Shown in pieces: positions 7,280-16,312 of a stretch of 51,199 nucleotides of DNA (within the stretch, counting starts at the first letter, position 1; each line of letters opens with the position of its first letter). The notes under the pieces were generated by a model, which was not told the origin of the DNA, did not search any database, and was given only the letters and a program-made list of their open reading frames with translations. The translations under genes and the position numbers were made by a program. The stretch comes from Bacteroides sp. (GTDB lineage Bacteria > Bacillota > Clostridia > Lachnospirales > Lachnospiraceae): positions 1-51,199 of the forward strand of contig JAMPBO010000020.1 of the NCBI GenBank assembly GCA_023666705.1. The letters run 5' to 3'.

Positions 7280-8350
7280 ATGGAAAAGAAAAATATTGCA
7301 GTTATCTTTGGAGGAAAATCATCGGAGCATGAAATATCATGCATGTCCGTTATTACGATTGTAAAAGCTATAGATGAGGAAAAATATAACGTTTATCTTA
7401 TCGGAATCACAAAGGATGGAACGTGGCTTTTGGTGGATGGCACAGAAGAGATTGAGGATGGAAGCTGGAGGCAGAGCAAAAAAAGTGCAATCCTATCACC
7501 TGATGCAAAAGGCGAAATGATTGTTGGAACGATTGCGGGAAATACCGTTACAAATGGGGAATGTATTAAAATTGATGTTGTGTTCCCTGTGCTTCACGGA
7601 ATGTATGGTGAGGATGGAACGATACAGGGATTGTTTGAGATAGCGGGTATTCCGTACGTGGGTTGTGGTGTTCTCGCATCGGCAGCAGCAATGGATAAGT
7701 TTTACACGAAGCTCATTGTTGATACGCTGAATATCAGGCAGGCAAACTATGTTCCTGTGCTGAGAAACCAGTTGTCCGATATGGATGCGGTTGTAGGAAG
7801 GGTGGAGGCAGCACTTGATTATCCTGTCTTTGTAAAGCCTTCCAAGGCAGGCTCCTCCAAGGGAGTTTCCAAGGCTGAGGACAGGGCAGGGCTGATTGCG
7901 GCACTGAATATTGCGGCGGAGCATGACTACAAAATTCTTGTGGAGGAAACCATTTTCGGACGGGAGCTTGAGTGTGCTGTTTTGGGGCATGACAAAACGA
8001 CAAAGGCATCGGGGGTTGGAGAGATTCTTGCGGCAGCAGATTTCTATGACTTTGATGCAAAGTATAATAGTGGTGAGTCAAAGACGGTAATTGGACCTGA
8101 GCTTCCTTCGGGAGTTGAGGAGAAAATAAGAGAATATGCAATCCGAATTTTTAATGCACTTGATGGATTTGGACTTTCAAGGGTAGATTTTTTTCTGGAA
8201 AAGGATACAAATGCGGTTGTATTTAACGAAATAAATACACTTCCGGGCTTTACATCCATAAGCATGTATCCGATGCTTTGGGCGGCTAAGGGATATGACA
8301 TAAGGACCCTTGTTGACACACTGATTGAAATGTCAGGGGAAAGAGAGTAG
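7280..8350 (+). CDS. ddl: D-alanine--D-alanine ligase
   Basis: An ATP-grasp enzyme joining two D-alanines for the peptidoglycan stem peptide. The 356-residue length is standard. Visible hallmarks are the N-terminal FGGKSSEHEIS, HGMYGEDGTIQGLFE, the ATP-binding KPSKAGSSKGVSKA, and the C-terminal metal-binding EINTLPGFTSISMYP. GGAGGA precedes ATG 7280. It is followed after nine bases by murI, so two cytoplasmic cell-wall precursor steps are made together. Nothing in the active site looks altered. Confidence 0.97.
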   Translation: MEKKNIAVIFGGKSSEHEISCMSVITIVKAIDEEKYNVYLIGITKDGTWLLVDGTEEIEDGSWRQSKKSAILSPDAKGEMIVGTIAGNTVTNGECIKIDVVFPVLHGMYGEDGTIQGLFEIAGIPYVGCGVLASAAAMDKFYTKLIVDTLNIRQANYVPVLRNQLSDMDAVVGRVEAALDYPVFVKPSKAGSSKGVSKAEDRAGLIAALNIAAEHDYKILVEETIFGRELECAVLGHDKTTKASGVGEILAAADFYDFDAKYNSGESKTVIGPELPSGVEEKIREYAIRIFNALDGFGLSRVDFFLEKDTNAVVFNEINTLPGFTSISMYPMLWAAKGYDIRTLVDTLIEMSGERE

Positions 8351-8359
8351 GAGGAAGGT

Positions 8360-9163
8360 ATGGACGCACCGATAGGAGTATTTGATTCGGGAGTAGGCGG
8401 TCTTACGGTTGTGAGGGAAATTATGCGCCAGCTTCCCAGTGAAGATATTATTTATTTTGGAGATACGGCAAGAGTTCCGTATGGCAGTAAATCCAAGCAG
8501 ACCGTGCTTAAGTATTCCAAGCAGATTGTACGGTTTTTGATGACCAGAAAGGTTAAGGCAATCGTAGTTGCCTGTAATACGGCAAGTGCACTTGCACTTG
8601 AGGATATGAGAATGGATATGGAGGTGCCCGTAGTCGGTGTTGTAAGACCCGGTGCAAAGATGGCTGTCGAGAAATCCAAAACGAAAAGTGTGGGAATCAT
8701 CGCTACAGAGGGAACCGTCAAATCAGGCATATATACAGAATACATAAGGCAAATTGACAGTGATATAACGGTTATTGGAAAGGCATGTCCGCTGTTTGTG
8801 CCTCTGGTTGAGGAGGGACTGATTGAGGACAGGATAACGGATGATATGGTTGATCGTTATTTGTCGGAGCTTAAGGCATATAACGTTGATGTGCTCGTTC
8901 TTGGCTGTACCCACTATCCGCTTCTTGCCAATCCCATACAAAGATATATGGGCGAAAATGTTACACTGATTAATCCTGCTTACGAAACGGCAAGGGAGCT
9001 AAAAAACATACTTCGGGAAAATGGATTGGTATGCACAAAAGGAAAGTCTCCCATTTACAGTTTTTATGTAAGTGACGGCGTGGACAAATTTAAGTCCTTT
9101 GCAAACAGCGTTTTGCCGATACATGTTGACGGAGTAAATATAGTGGATATAGAAAGTTATTAA
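8360..9163 (+). CDS. murI: Glutamate racemase
   Basis: Cofactor-independent racemase supplying D-glutamate for UDP-MurNAc peptides. The catalytic cysteine pair is present: C72 in ACNTASA and C183 in LGCTHYPLL. The N-terminal DSGVGGLTV and the FGDTARVPYG loop are also intact. At 267 residues it has the usual length. GAGGAAGG precedes the ATG. It sits between ddl and the DUF1934 gene in one operon, which agrees with a cell-wall precursor role. Confidence 0.97.
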   Translation: MDAPIGVFDSGVGGLTVVREIMRQLPSEDIIYFGDTARVPYGSKSKQTVLKYSKQIVRFLMTRKVKAIVVACNTASALALEDMRMDMEVPVVGVVRPGAKMAVEKSKTKSVGIIATEGTVKSGIYTEYIRQIDSDITVIGKACPLFVPLVEEGLIEDRITDDMVDRYLSELKAYNVDVLVLGCTHYPLLANPIQRYMGENVTLINPAYETARELKNILRENGLVCTKGKSPIYSFYVSDGVDKFKSFANSVLPIHVDGVNIVDIESY

Positions 9164-9219
9164 TTAAATATTTGAAATTGGTATATATTAAAGGAAACAA
9201 AGTAAAAGGGATTTCATAT

Positions 9220-9645
9220 ATGAAGGTTAATATAAAATTTATTACTACGGATGAAAATGGAGACAGTACCGAGGCAGATGTGTTTGCTGTAATGGAAAAA
9301 CAGGGAAAGCAGGGTTATCGGCTTGTCTATGTTGAGGATTTGTCGGGCAATAAAAAAATGACCCGTTCCACCCTGCAGATTAATCCGCGGAGTATGAGGG
9401 TTACGAAACGTGGCGAGGTCATCTCGGATTTAATTTATGAGGAGGGGCTGGTGCATCATGCAGTGTATGGGCTTGCATTTGGCAACATACCGATTTCGGT
9501 TAAGACGGAAAAATACCTATTTGAGGAGCACAGTGACGGAAGCAAGGTGGTAGATACGACATATTCGTTGAGCATGAATGAAGATAATGAGCCACCGCTA
9601 TTGATGAACCTGCACATTTCCATAACGGAATGTACAGAATGTTAG
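9220..9645 (+). CDS. DUF1934 (YwiB-like) beta-barrel protein
   Basis: A 141-residue protein of the DUF1934 family, lipocalin-like beta-barrels of unknown function typified by YwiB. Family features are the alternating strands, RSTLQINPRSMRVTKRGEV, and the C-terminal YSLSMN...LHISITE. ATG 9220 is favoured over an in-frame TTG at 9172: AAAGGG lies nine bases upstream of it and the resulting length matches the family. It lies between murI and a methyltransferase gene in the same operon. The molecular role is unknown. Confidence 0.85.
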   Translation: MKVNIKFITTDENGDSTEADVFAVMEKQGKQGYRLVYVEDLSGNKKMTRSTLQINPRSMRVTKRGEVISDLIYEEGLVHHAVYGLAFGNIPISVKTEKYLFEEHSDGSKVVDTTYSLSMNEDNEPPLLMNLHISITECTEC

Positions 9646-9655
9646 AGGAATCAAA

Positions 9656-10285
9656 ATGGATAGGGAAGAAATGTTTGAAAAATTTCTTGGAGTAAATACT
9701 GCTGATGAGGAGGTTGTATTTGCAAACAGGGAATTTAGCAAAAGAAAGGAAACGGGATGCTATTATCCATATGAGGCATCTGAGTATGAGGGATTAATCA
9801 AAATATTTGATGCGGTTACCCTTACACCGCAGGATACTCTGGTTGATATCGGATGTGGTATGGGCAGGGTTTTATTTTACTGCAACCAGCGGTTCATGTG
9901 TAATGTGACAGGTGTGGAGTATGACAAGGAGATATACGACAGACTGCAGGATAATGCCGCATATTATCATGTGAGATTTAAAAATCAGGAGAGAAAATTT
10001 TGTCTGCTCCACATGAAGGCGGAGGATTATGTGATAGAAGCAGGCGACAACTTCTTTTACCTGTTCAATCCGTTTTCCCAGGATATTTTAGAGGGTTTTA
10101 TGAATAAGCTTGTAGAGTCCGTGGAAAAATTTCCAAGAAAAGTGACAGTGATTTTATATTATTGCACATATGATATGATGGAGACAATGAGGGCGACACC
10201 GTTTAAGCTTTCGGGTATTATAAAGCTTCCTGCTTACAGGTTCGATCCGGATGAAAAGGTATATATATACGAACTTGAACCGTAA
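9656..10285 (+). CDS. Class I SAM-dependent methyltransferase
   Basis: A 209-residue Rossmann-fold methyltransferase. The SAM-binding motif I is LVDIGCGMGRVL (62-73), followed by the acidic residue of motif II in TGVEYDKEI. Later, YLFNPFSQDIL resembles motif IV of small-molecule or protein methyltransferases. No substrate-specific domain is evident. GAGG precedes the ATG, ten bases after the DUF1934 gene, so it ends the ddl operon. It converges with the CPBP gene across 15 bases, and no clear terminator is visible between them. Confidence 0.85.
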   Translation: MDREEMFEKFLGVNTADEEVVFANREFSKRKETGCYYPYEASEYEGLIKIFDAVTLTPQDTLVDIGCGMGRVLFYCNQRFMCNVTGVEYDKEIYDRLQDNAAYYHVRFKNQERKFCLLHMKAEDYVIEAGDNFFYLFNPFSQDILEGFMNKLVESVEKFPRKVTVILYYCTYDMMETMRATPFKLSGIIKLPAYRFDPDEKVYIYELEP

Positions 10286-10300
10286 AACAAAGAGGAGCTT

Positions 10301-11170
10301 TTATGTATGCTTGACTGCATTCATGCGGTATATCAATACGGCAAAGACTGAAAATACTGCAAGACAGGAGACACCGCTTACTATGGTTGCTGTTTTGTTA
10401 GCAAAAAATACGTTTGGAACAAGAAGGATGCTGGCATTGATGGCTATGTGGAACAGGATGCAGGGAATGAGACTTCCAAACCGCCAGGCGAGGGCACCAA
10501 GAAAAATGCCCATGACAAAAGCATAAATTTCCTGAACAACATTTCCGTGGTACAGTGCAAATAAAAGTGCCTGTGTCAGCACCGTAAAGACCGCAACCCC
10601 TTTTGTAAAGACCTTTCCAAAGAAGGTCTTTATATATTTTTGCAAAAGACCGCGGAACAACAACTCTTCTCCAATCGGTGCGGCAACAAAAACAGCTAAG
10701 AGCAGTACCCACGATGAGCCTGCACCTGTCACGTTTGTTGTAAGCTTGTCATAGTTTTCAAATGTAGCCGGGAAATAAGGTCTTACGAGCGTAAGGATAC
10801 TGTCAACAAAAATTTGTCCGCACCAGCCGGTTGCAACGAGCAGAGCCGTTGCAGGGACAGTCGGGCGGCGGACAATTGATTTACGTTCATCAGAAGAACT
10901 GATGCGGTAAAGCCATATACCGAAAACAAGTATGTATAACAGATATCTGGCAAGCGTCATGTAGGCGATATTCATCGGCTGCTTGTAAGCCTCCGTCATA
11001 ATCGTTTCAATCGTGCGTACCCTGACGGTTTTTTCGTCAGAAAACAAATTTGAAATAAAAATGATTAACACATCAAATATATTGACGGCACATTGAATTA
11101 CCACCATAATAATCAATGGTAAAAACATAAAAACAATATCTTTTATTTTTAAGTCTTTATTTGAGTCCAT
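10301..11170 (-). CDS. CPBP-family intramembrane glutamic endopeptidase
   Basis: A multi-span membrane protein of the CAAX protease/bacteriocin-processing (Abi/CPBP) family. The catalytic motifs are complete: EELLFRG with E168, E169 and R173, then LFALYHG with H208, and HIAINAS with H241 and N245. About seven to eight hydrophobic segments span 289 residues. Family members cleave near membrane faces and often serve in bacteriocin self-immunity or protein processing; the substrate here is unknown. The start overlaps the end of the preceding gene by 14 bases, so translation is probably coupled. It is the last gene of the malQ-plsC operon. Confidence 0.9.
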   Translation of the reverse strand: MDSNKDLKIKDIVFMFLPLIIMVVIQCAVNIFDVLIIFISNLFSDEKTVRVRTIETIMTEAYKQPMNIAYMTLARYLLYILVFGIWLYRISSSDERKSIVRRPTVPATALLVATGWCGQIFVDSILTLVRPYFPATFENYDKLTTNVTGAGSSWVLLLAVFVAAPIGEELLFRGLLQKYIKTFFGKVFTKGVAVFTVLTQALLFALYHGNVVQEIYAFVMGIFLGALAWRFGSLIPCILFHIAINASILLVPNVFFANKTATIVSGVSCLAVFSVFAVLIYRMNAVKHT

Positions 11171-11747
11171 CTTTAATCTTCTTTGCTCTTTCCTTCTCTT
11201 TTTTGATTTCTTCCTTTGATTTCTCTTTTGGCTTATTCTGTTTTTTGTTAAGAAGCTCCTCGTTTAATTGTTTTTGGTATTCTGCCTGCTTGGCAACCAT
11301 TTTAGCACGGAAGCTCTTCTTTTTCTTCTTTCCGTTTTCTTCCTCGGCAGGCTGGTTATTTTTCCTGCCGCGGACACTTTTTACGCTGATTATGTATATG
11401 CCGCTAATCATTGCCTTCACTTCACCCTTGACAGGCACATCCTCAAAGATTGCCTCATCACATATGAAGTTCATAATCTGCGGACCAACCTTAGCTTTAA
11501 CGATTGGAAGCTTCGCCTTCTGATATCTTTTTGGTGTCTGCTCCATCACCATTTTTGGAAGATTGGCATCCTTAAGCGGTAATATTTTTTTATCAATAAT
11601 AAGCATTGTGGCAGGCTGAGCCGCCTCCGCAATCTGCTCCTTCTGGGCCATTTGTTTTTTCTGCAGCTTATCGCCGACTTTGTATAGTACAAAAAGTATT
11701 ATAAGGGCTACCGCCATTATAATAAGCATAGTTCCCCACCAAGGCAT
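11157..11747 (-). CDS. Membrane-anchored hypothetical protein with Lys-rich tail
   Basis: I do not recognise a named family. The 196-residue protein has one N-terminal membrane segment (residues 6-23), a small mixed alpha/beta region (about 45-122), and a strongly basic, Lys/Glu-rich, probably coiled-coil tail (about 130-196). The tail probably lies in the cytoplasm and could touch RNA, ribosomes or acidic lipids. GAGGAGGG precedes the ATG. It sits between plsC and the CPBP protease and overlaps the latter, so a membrane-related housekeeping role is plausible. Confidence 0.8.
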   Translation of the reverse strand: MPWWGTMLIIMAVALIILFVLYKVGDKLQKKQMAQKEQIAEAAQPATMLIIDKKILPLKDANLPKMVMEQTPKRYQKAKLPIVKAKVGPQIMNFICDEAIFEDVPVKGEVKAMISGIYIISVKSVRGRKNNQPAEEENGKKKKKSFRAKMVAKQAEYQKQLNEELLNKKQNKPKEKSKEEIKKEKERAKKIKDGLK

Positions 11748-11763
11748 AAGTGTGTTCCCTCCT

Positions 11764-12492
11764 CTAATTCATTTCGTGTTTATCTTTCATTCCCTGAATA
11801 ATATCAGGAAGTGTTGCAAGTAAAGCTTTTCGTTCCTTTGGAGGAAGCTCCATAGGATAAAGCGGTTTACCAAATTCAATCGTTACCTTACCTTTTCTGA
11901 CCTGCTTTTTTGGTGCAGACTCTAAAAGTAAATCGGAACCGGAAATCGCGACAGGGACAATTGGGCATTTTGCTTTTTCTGCCATCTTGTAGCCGCCCTC
12001 CCGAAATGGAAGCAGTGTTTCCCCTTGATTACGGTGTCCCTCCGGAAATAAAATCATGGAATGTCCCATCTTCAAAAACTCGGCACCCTGATTTATGGTT
12101 GCAAGTCCCTGCTTTATGTTATCCCGTTCCAAAAACAGACATCCGATGTCATCCATGTACAGGGGAAGAAGCGGGATTTTACGCATTTCCATCTTAGCAA
12201 TAAAGCCGACAGGCTTGCCGATTGCTTCATGGTAAATCAGGATATCAAAATAGCTTCTGTGATTGCCCACATAAAGAACAGGCACATCCGCAGGGATATT
12301 TTCTTTTCCGATTACTTCAGGCTTACATCCTGAAATTTTAAGCTCGGTCCTGAAAAAGCCCGAAACATATTTTCTGCTTTTCTCCCATGACTTGCCTGGA
12401 TTTTTCTTCCATAGCTTCCGCAGGTACCAATGGTACGGAAGTGAGAAAAACAAAGCAACCATAAGAAATATAAATACTCCGATTGTTTTCAT
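11764..12492 (-). CDS. plsC: 1-acyl-sn-glycerol-3-phosphate acyltransferase (PlsC-like)
   Basis: An acyltransferase adding the second fatty acid to lysophosphatidic acid at the membrane face. The catalytic NH(X4)D motif is NHRSYFD (N77, H78, D83). The phosphate-binding block is FPEGHRN (149-155), a His variant of the common EGTR. An N-terminal hydrophobic segment (3-20) would anchor it. Length 242 is typical. The start lies five bases after the malQ stop, with only a weak AGG ribosome site, so it probably depends on coupling with malQ. Substrate preference cannot be told from sequence. Confidence 0.92.
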   Translation of the reverse strand: MKTIGVFIFLMVALFFSLPYHWYLRKLWKKNPGKSWEKSRKYVSGFFRTELKISGCKPEVIGKENIPADVPVLYVGNHRSYFDILIYHEAIGKPVGFIAKMEMRKIPLLPLYMDDIGCLFLERDNIKQGLATINQGAEFLKMGHSMILFPEGHRNQGETLLPFREGGYKMAEKAKCPIVPVAISGSDLLLESAPKKQVRKGKVTIEFGKPLYPMELPPKERKALLATLPDIIQGMKDKHEMN

Positions 12493-12497
12493 ATATT

Positions 12498-14030
12498 TTA
12501 CCTGCCAAACATTTTACATGTCTCATAGAGTCTTGCTTCCAGTGCAGGGGTCAGTGCATCCTGTGTGTATCTCCATGCCCAGTTTCCCTCGCCGACACCA
12601 GGTGTGTTGAAGCGTGCCCATGAGTCAAGGGAGAGCACATCCTGCATAGGAACGATAGCCATATTGGCAACCGAGCCAAAGCATGCCCGTATGAGAATCC
12701 AACAAATATCAAAGCCGTCTGTTGAAAAATATCTTCTAAGCTTGTCCTTGGATGCCTCATATGCGTGATTATACCAGCCTAAGGTTGTATCATTGTCGTG
12801 TGTACCGGTATAGCAGACACAGTTTCTCACATAGTTATGAGGGAGGAAATCATTTTCCTCAGGGTTTTCAAAGGCAAACTGAAGTATTTTCATGCCCGGA
12901 AATCCGAACTTGTCCCGAAGCTCAATGACAGAGTCATCTATTTCACCAAGATCCTCTGCAATAATAGGAAGCTGGTAACCAAGTGTAGCTTCAAGCTGTG
13001 TAAAGAAGTTTATGCCCGGTGCCTCAAGCCATTCCCCATTAATTGCAGTTTCCTCACCGTAAGGGACTGCCCAGAATTTGTCGAAACCCCTAAAGTGGTC
13101 TATCCGTAAGAAGTCCGTTAAGGTGAGCTGGAATTTAATGCGGTTTAACCACCATTCATAACCTGTCTTTGTATGGTTCTTCCAATTGTAGAGCGGATTG
13201 CCCCAAAGCTGTCCTGTTGCTGAGAAGTAATCAGGCGGAACACCTGCAACAACAGTAGGGTAACCGTCGCTGTCGAGCAAAAACAAGCTTTGGTCTGCCC
13301 ATACATCCACGCTGTCCCATGCCATGAAAATAGGGATATCACCCACAATGGAAATGCCTTTATCATTTGCATATTTTTTAAGGTCCATCCATTCAATGTA
13401 AAACATAAACTGGATAAACTTATAGTATCCCATTTCCTTTGACAGCTTCTTAATCCATGCTGCCTTCTGACGTTTGGTAGGCTTCTTTAAATCATCCTCC
13501 CACATGTACCATGGCATACCATCATGGTAGTCCTTGCCTGCCATAAAAAGTGCATAATCCTCAAGCCAGTAGGAGTTGTCACAAAAGTCAGTGTATTTTT
13601 CCATAAGCTCGTTGTTTCCTGAAAAGTTATCGTGATAATTTTCATCTGAAAAACGGGTATAGGCTGTTTTGAGTAATTCCGTTTTAAATTCAATCAGGTC
13701 GCCATAGCTTACCTGCTCCGGATTCCATGACGGCATATTTGAAAAATCGTTATCTACAAGAAGCCCAAGCTGTTTTAAGTGGTCTAAGCTAATAATAAGC
13801 GGCTGTCCTGCAAATGCCGAAAACGGTTGGTACGGGGAGTCCCCGAAGCCCGTATGTCCAAGGGGCAGAACCTGCCATGTATTAAGTCCCGAACGCTCAA
13901 GAAAATCAATAAACCTGTAAGCACTGTCGCCAAGATCTCCTATTCCGTAGGGTCCCGGAAAGGAGGTCGGATGTAAAAGTATGCCGGTGTATTTTTTTGG
14001 TTTTTTTCCGGCACTGTTATTTGTTAACAT
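12498..14030 (-). CDS. malQ: 4-alpha-glucanotransferase (GH77)
   Basis: Disproportionating amylomaltase acting on maltodextrins or glycogen-derived glucans in the cytoplasm. The GH77 catalytic residues are visible: nucleophile D311 in LRIDHFRGF, acid/base E359 in IAEDLGE, and the stabilising Asp in TGTHDNDT. The N-terminal LLHPTSFPGPYGIGDLG is typical. Length 510 is normal. AGGAGG precedes the ATG, and a minus-strand promoter lies at 14094-14122. It heads an operon with plsC, which is a functionally unexpected partner. Confidence 0.97.
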   Translation of the reverse strand: MLTNNSAGKKPKKYTGILLHPTSFPGPYGIGDLGDSAYRFIDFLERSGLNTWQVLPLGHTGFGDSPYQPFSAFAGQPLIISLDHLKQLGLLVDNDFSNMPSWNPEQVSYGDLIEFKTELLKTAYTRFSDENYHDNFSGNNELMEKYTDFCDNSYWLEDYALFMAGKDYHDGMPWYMWEDDLKKPTKRQKAAWIKKLSKEMGYYKFIQFMFYIEWMDLKKYANDKGISIVGDIPIFMAWDSVDVWADQSLFLLDSDGYPTVVAGVPPDYFSATGQLWGNPLYNWKNHTKTGYEWWLNRIKFQLTLTDFLRIDHFRGFDKFWAVPYGEETAINGEWLEAPGINFFTQLEATLGYQLPIIAEDLGEIDDSVIELRDKFGFPGMKILQFAFENPEENDFLPHNYVRNCVCYTGTHDNDTTLGWYNHAYEASKDKLRRYFSTDGFDICWILIRACFGSVANMAIVPMQDVLSLDSWARFNTPGVGEGNWAWRYTQDALTPALEARLYETCKMFGR

Positions 14031-14093
14031 GTATATTTCCTCCTAAGAACACTATAAACCTTCAAATGGTGCCTGTTAAATGCACCAAGTTTC

Positions 14094-14122
14094 ATTATAC
14101 AAAATATGGAACTAAAATACAA
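14094..14122 (-). promoter_or_regulatory. Sigma-A promoter of the malQ operon
   Basis: Minus-strand TTGTAT (14122-14117), a 17-base spacer and consensus TATAAT (14099-14094). A 6-base-stem hairpin, TGGTGC/GCACCA at 14067-14087, falls in the leader between it and malQ. Confidence 0.65.
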
Positions 14123-14125
14123 TAA

Positions 14126-15316
14126 TTAATCTCGGTACATTTTGTATAACTTTTCAAAGAGAGGGATGGACCGCTCAATCATATCAGTCGTAACACAGTA
14201 AGATATCCGAAAATGTCCCGGACAGTGAAAGCTGTCGCCGGGAACCGTAATCAGGTCAAGCTCCCTTGCTGCCCGCCAGCAGAATTCATTGGCATCATCT
14301 GTAAGGGAACGTGGAAACATGTAAAAGGTTCCACCCGGCTCTACAATATGATAGCCAATTCTTGTAAGCTCCTTATAAAGTATGTTTTTGTTCGTCTCGT
14401 ATATGCTGAGGTCACTGGTTGTGTCAAGTATTTTCTCAACCGCAAGCTGAATGATGGACGGTGGACAGTTATGTCCCGTGAAACGGGAAATCTGACCGCA
14501 CATAAGCACAATAAGTGCAGCATCCTTACAGACAGGGTTTACTGCAACATAGCCCATACGTTCACCTGGAAGTGACACGGATTTGCTGAAGGAATAGCAG
14601 CAGATACTGTTGTCATAAAAGGCTGATATGAAAGGAGAATCCGTTCCCTCAAACACGATTTCCCTGTATGGTTCATCTGAAATCAGATATATATCATGCC
14701 CATATTCCTGCTGCTTTGCATTTAATATTTCTGCAAGCCGTTTAATCGTTTCCGTAGAATAAACAATTCCCGAAGGATTGTTGGGGGAATTAATTAAAAT
14801 TGCCTGAACATTTGGATTTAATGCTTTTTCAAATTCGTCAAAGTTAATCTGAAATGTATCAATATCCGCAGGAACGATGGTAAGCTTTGCTCCCGTGCCT
14901 GTGATATACGGTACATATTCAGGGAAGTATGGTGCGAAGGTGAGAACCTCGTCACCGTCAGTAACCACGCACCTGACTGCGTGTGCGATGGCACCTGCGG
15001 CACCTGTGGTCATAAAAATGTGGTCTGCCGTATAGTGCATTCCAAACCGTTTGTTTAAGGAATCGGCAATGGCTGCCCTTGTAGAGTCGATTCCCAAGGA
15101 AGGGCTGTAGCCGTGAAGTGCGACAGGGTCTTTTGTATTCAAAAGCTCAATCATGTAGTCCGTAAAAATTTGGGGCGTTGGGACGGATGGGTTTCCAATA
15201 GAAAAATTGAAAACATTTTCTGTACCTACTACCTTTGCCCGTTCACCTGCATAAGCAAAAAATTGCCGTATGACAGAGCCCTTGCCTGTCATGTCCTTGT
15301 ACATTTCATTAATCAT
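14126..15316 (-). CDS. PLP-dependent aminotransferase class I/II (aspartate aminotransferase-like)
   Basis: A fold-type I aminotransferase of 396 residues. Hallmarks are SPNNPSG (177-183), the Asp of ISDEPYREIVF that contacts the pyridine nitrogen, and the Schiff-base lysine K245 in YSFSKSVSLPGER. The binding-site arginine lies in GHFRISYC near the C-terminus. ATG 15316 is preferred to the upstream ATG at 15358 because GGAGG stands just before it. It is a single gene between rsmA and the malQ operon, with a putative promoter at 15429-15458. The exact amino-acid substrate cannot be decided. Confidence 0.92.
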   Translation of the reverse strand: MINEMYKDMTGKGSVIRQFFAYAGERAKVVGTENVFNFSIGNPSVPTPQIFTDYMIELLNTKDPVALHGYSPSLGIDSTRAAIADSLNKRFGMHYTADHIFMTTGAAGAIAHAVRCVVTDGDEVLTFAPYFPEYVPYITGTGAKLTIVPADIDTFQINFDEFEKALNPNVQAILINSPNNPSGIVYSTETIKRLAEILNAKQQEYGHDIYLISDEPYREIVFEGTDSPFISAFYDNSICCYSFSKSVSLPGERMGYVAVNPVCKDAALIVLMCGQISRFTGHNCPPSIIQLAVEKILDTTSDLSIYETNKNILYKELTRIGYHIVEPGGTFYMFPRSLTDDANEFCWRAARELDLITVPGDSFHCPGHFRISYCVTTDMIERSIPLFEKLYKMYRD

Positions 15317-15428
15317 ATATTTGCATTTCCTCCATGTTTTTTTCATATAAATCTGCAAAGCAAACTACAAGAAAAATGTGTAATATCACTTTGCAAATAA
15401 TCGTTTTATTAAATGAATGGGATACATC

Positions 15429-15458
15429 ATTATATCGCTAAATAGTGTCCGCTGTAAA
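15429..15458 (-). promoter_or_regulatory. Probable sigma-A promoter of the aminotransferase gene
   Basis: Minus-strand TTTACA (15458-15453), an 18-base spacer and TATAAT (15434-15429), overlapping the last codons of rsmA. The leader to the aminotransferase start is about 105 bases. Confidence 0.5.
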
Positions 15459-16310
15459 TAGTTTGGTAAGCACATTTGCAAGCTCTGCAAACTGTGCAAG
15501 GCTTAAGGTTTCACCCCTTACGGAGTTACTAAGCCCCATATGGGACAAGGCAGCAGCCACCTGCTCCTTTGTAAAGGAAAGCGAAGGGAAGTTGCTTATG
15601 CCATTTTGCAGCGTTTTCCTTCTCTGATTAAAGGAAGCCCGTATGAGCCGAAACATAAGCCGCTCGTCCGAAACCATAACAGGCGGGGTATCCCAACGGT
15701 TCAGCCGTATGACCGCTGACCCTACATTTGGTCTTGGCATAAAGCAGTTTGGCGGAACATTTGCGGCTATGTAAGGCTCGGCATAATACTGTACCGCAAG
15801 TGTAAGGGCACCATAATCCTTTGTTCCCGGCTTTGCCTTCATTCTGTCCGCCACCTCTTTTTGAACCATTACGGTAATGGAATGTGCGGGTATATGCTCT
15901 TCGAACAGCTTCATTATGATTGGGGTAGTTATATAATAGGGCAGGTTGGCGACTATCTTACAGGTTTTACCTTTCCCTATCAGCGTTTCAATGTCAACCT
16001 TTAAAATATCTTCATTTATAATGTCAACATTATCATATTCGGATAATGTCTCGCCAAGGACAGGCATCAGGTTTTTGTCTATTTCAACAGCATAGACATG
16101 TCCTGCAGCTTCCGCCAGATACTGTGTCATGGTTCCGATTCCGGGTCCGATTTCTAAAATGATATCGTCCCTTGAAATGTCTGCTGCACGGATTATTTTT
16201 TCGATAACATGTCCGTCTATCAAAAAATTTTGACCGAATCGTTTTTGAAAGGCAAAGTTATATTTTTTAATTATTTCAATGGTAACCTTAGGGTTGCTTA
16301 GTTTATCCAC
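15438..16310 (-). CDS. rsmA: 16S rRNA (adenine1518/1519-N6) dimethyltransferase
   Basis: KsgA/RsmA dimethylates two adjacent adenines near the 3' end of 16S rRNA during small-subunit maturation. SAM motif I is ILEIGPGIGTMTQYLAE and the catalytic motif IV is NLPYYITTPI; the N-terminal KRFGQNFLID is characteristic. Length is 290 residues. The start codon is GTG, preceded by AGGAG inside the end of tatD with a two-base gap, so the two genes are coupled. In many Bacillota an rnmV gene lies between tatD and rsmA; it is absent here. Confidence 0.97.
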   Translation of the reverse strand: MDKLSNPKVTIEIIKKYNFAFQKRFGQNFLIDGHVIEKIIRAADISRDDIILEIGPGIGTMTQYLAEAAGHVYAVEIDKNLMPVLGETLSEYDNVDIINEDILKVDIETLIGKGKTCKIVANLPYYITTPIIMKLFEEHIPAHSITVMVQKEVADRMKAKPGTKDYGALTLAVQYYAEPYIAANVPPNCFMPRPNVGSAVIRLNRWDTPPVMVSDERLMFRLIRASFNQRRKTLQNGISNFPSLSFTKEQVAAALSHMGLSNSVRGETLSLAQFAELANVLTKLFTADTI

Positions 16311-16312
16311 AG

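Noticed and set aside
7496-7990. Long minus-strand open frame inside ddl
   Set aside because: It is a shadow of the ddl reading frame with His/Arg/Asn-rich composition and no start signals.
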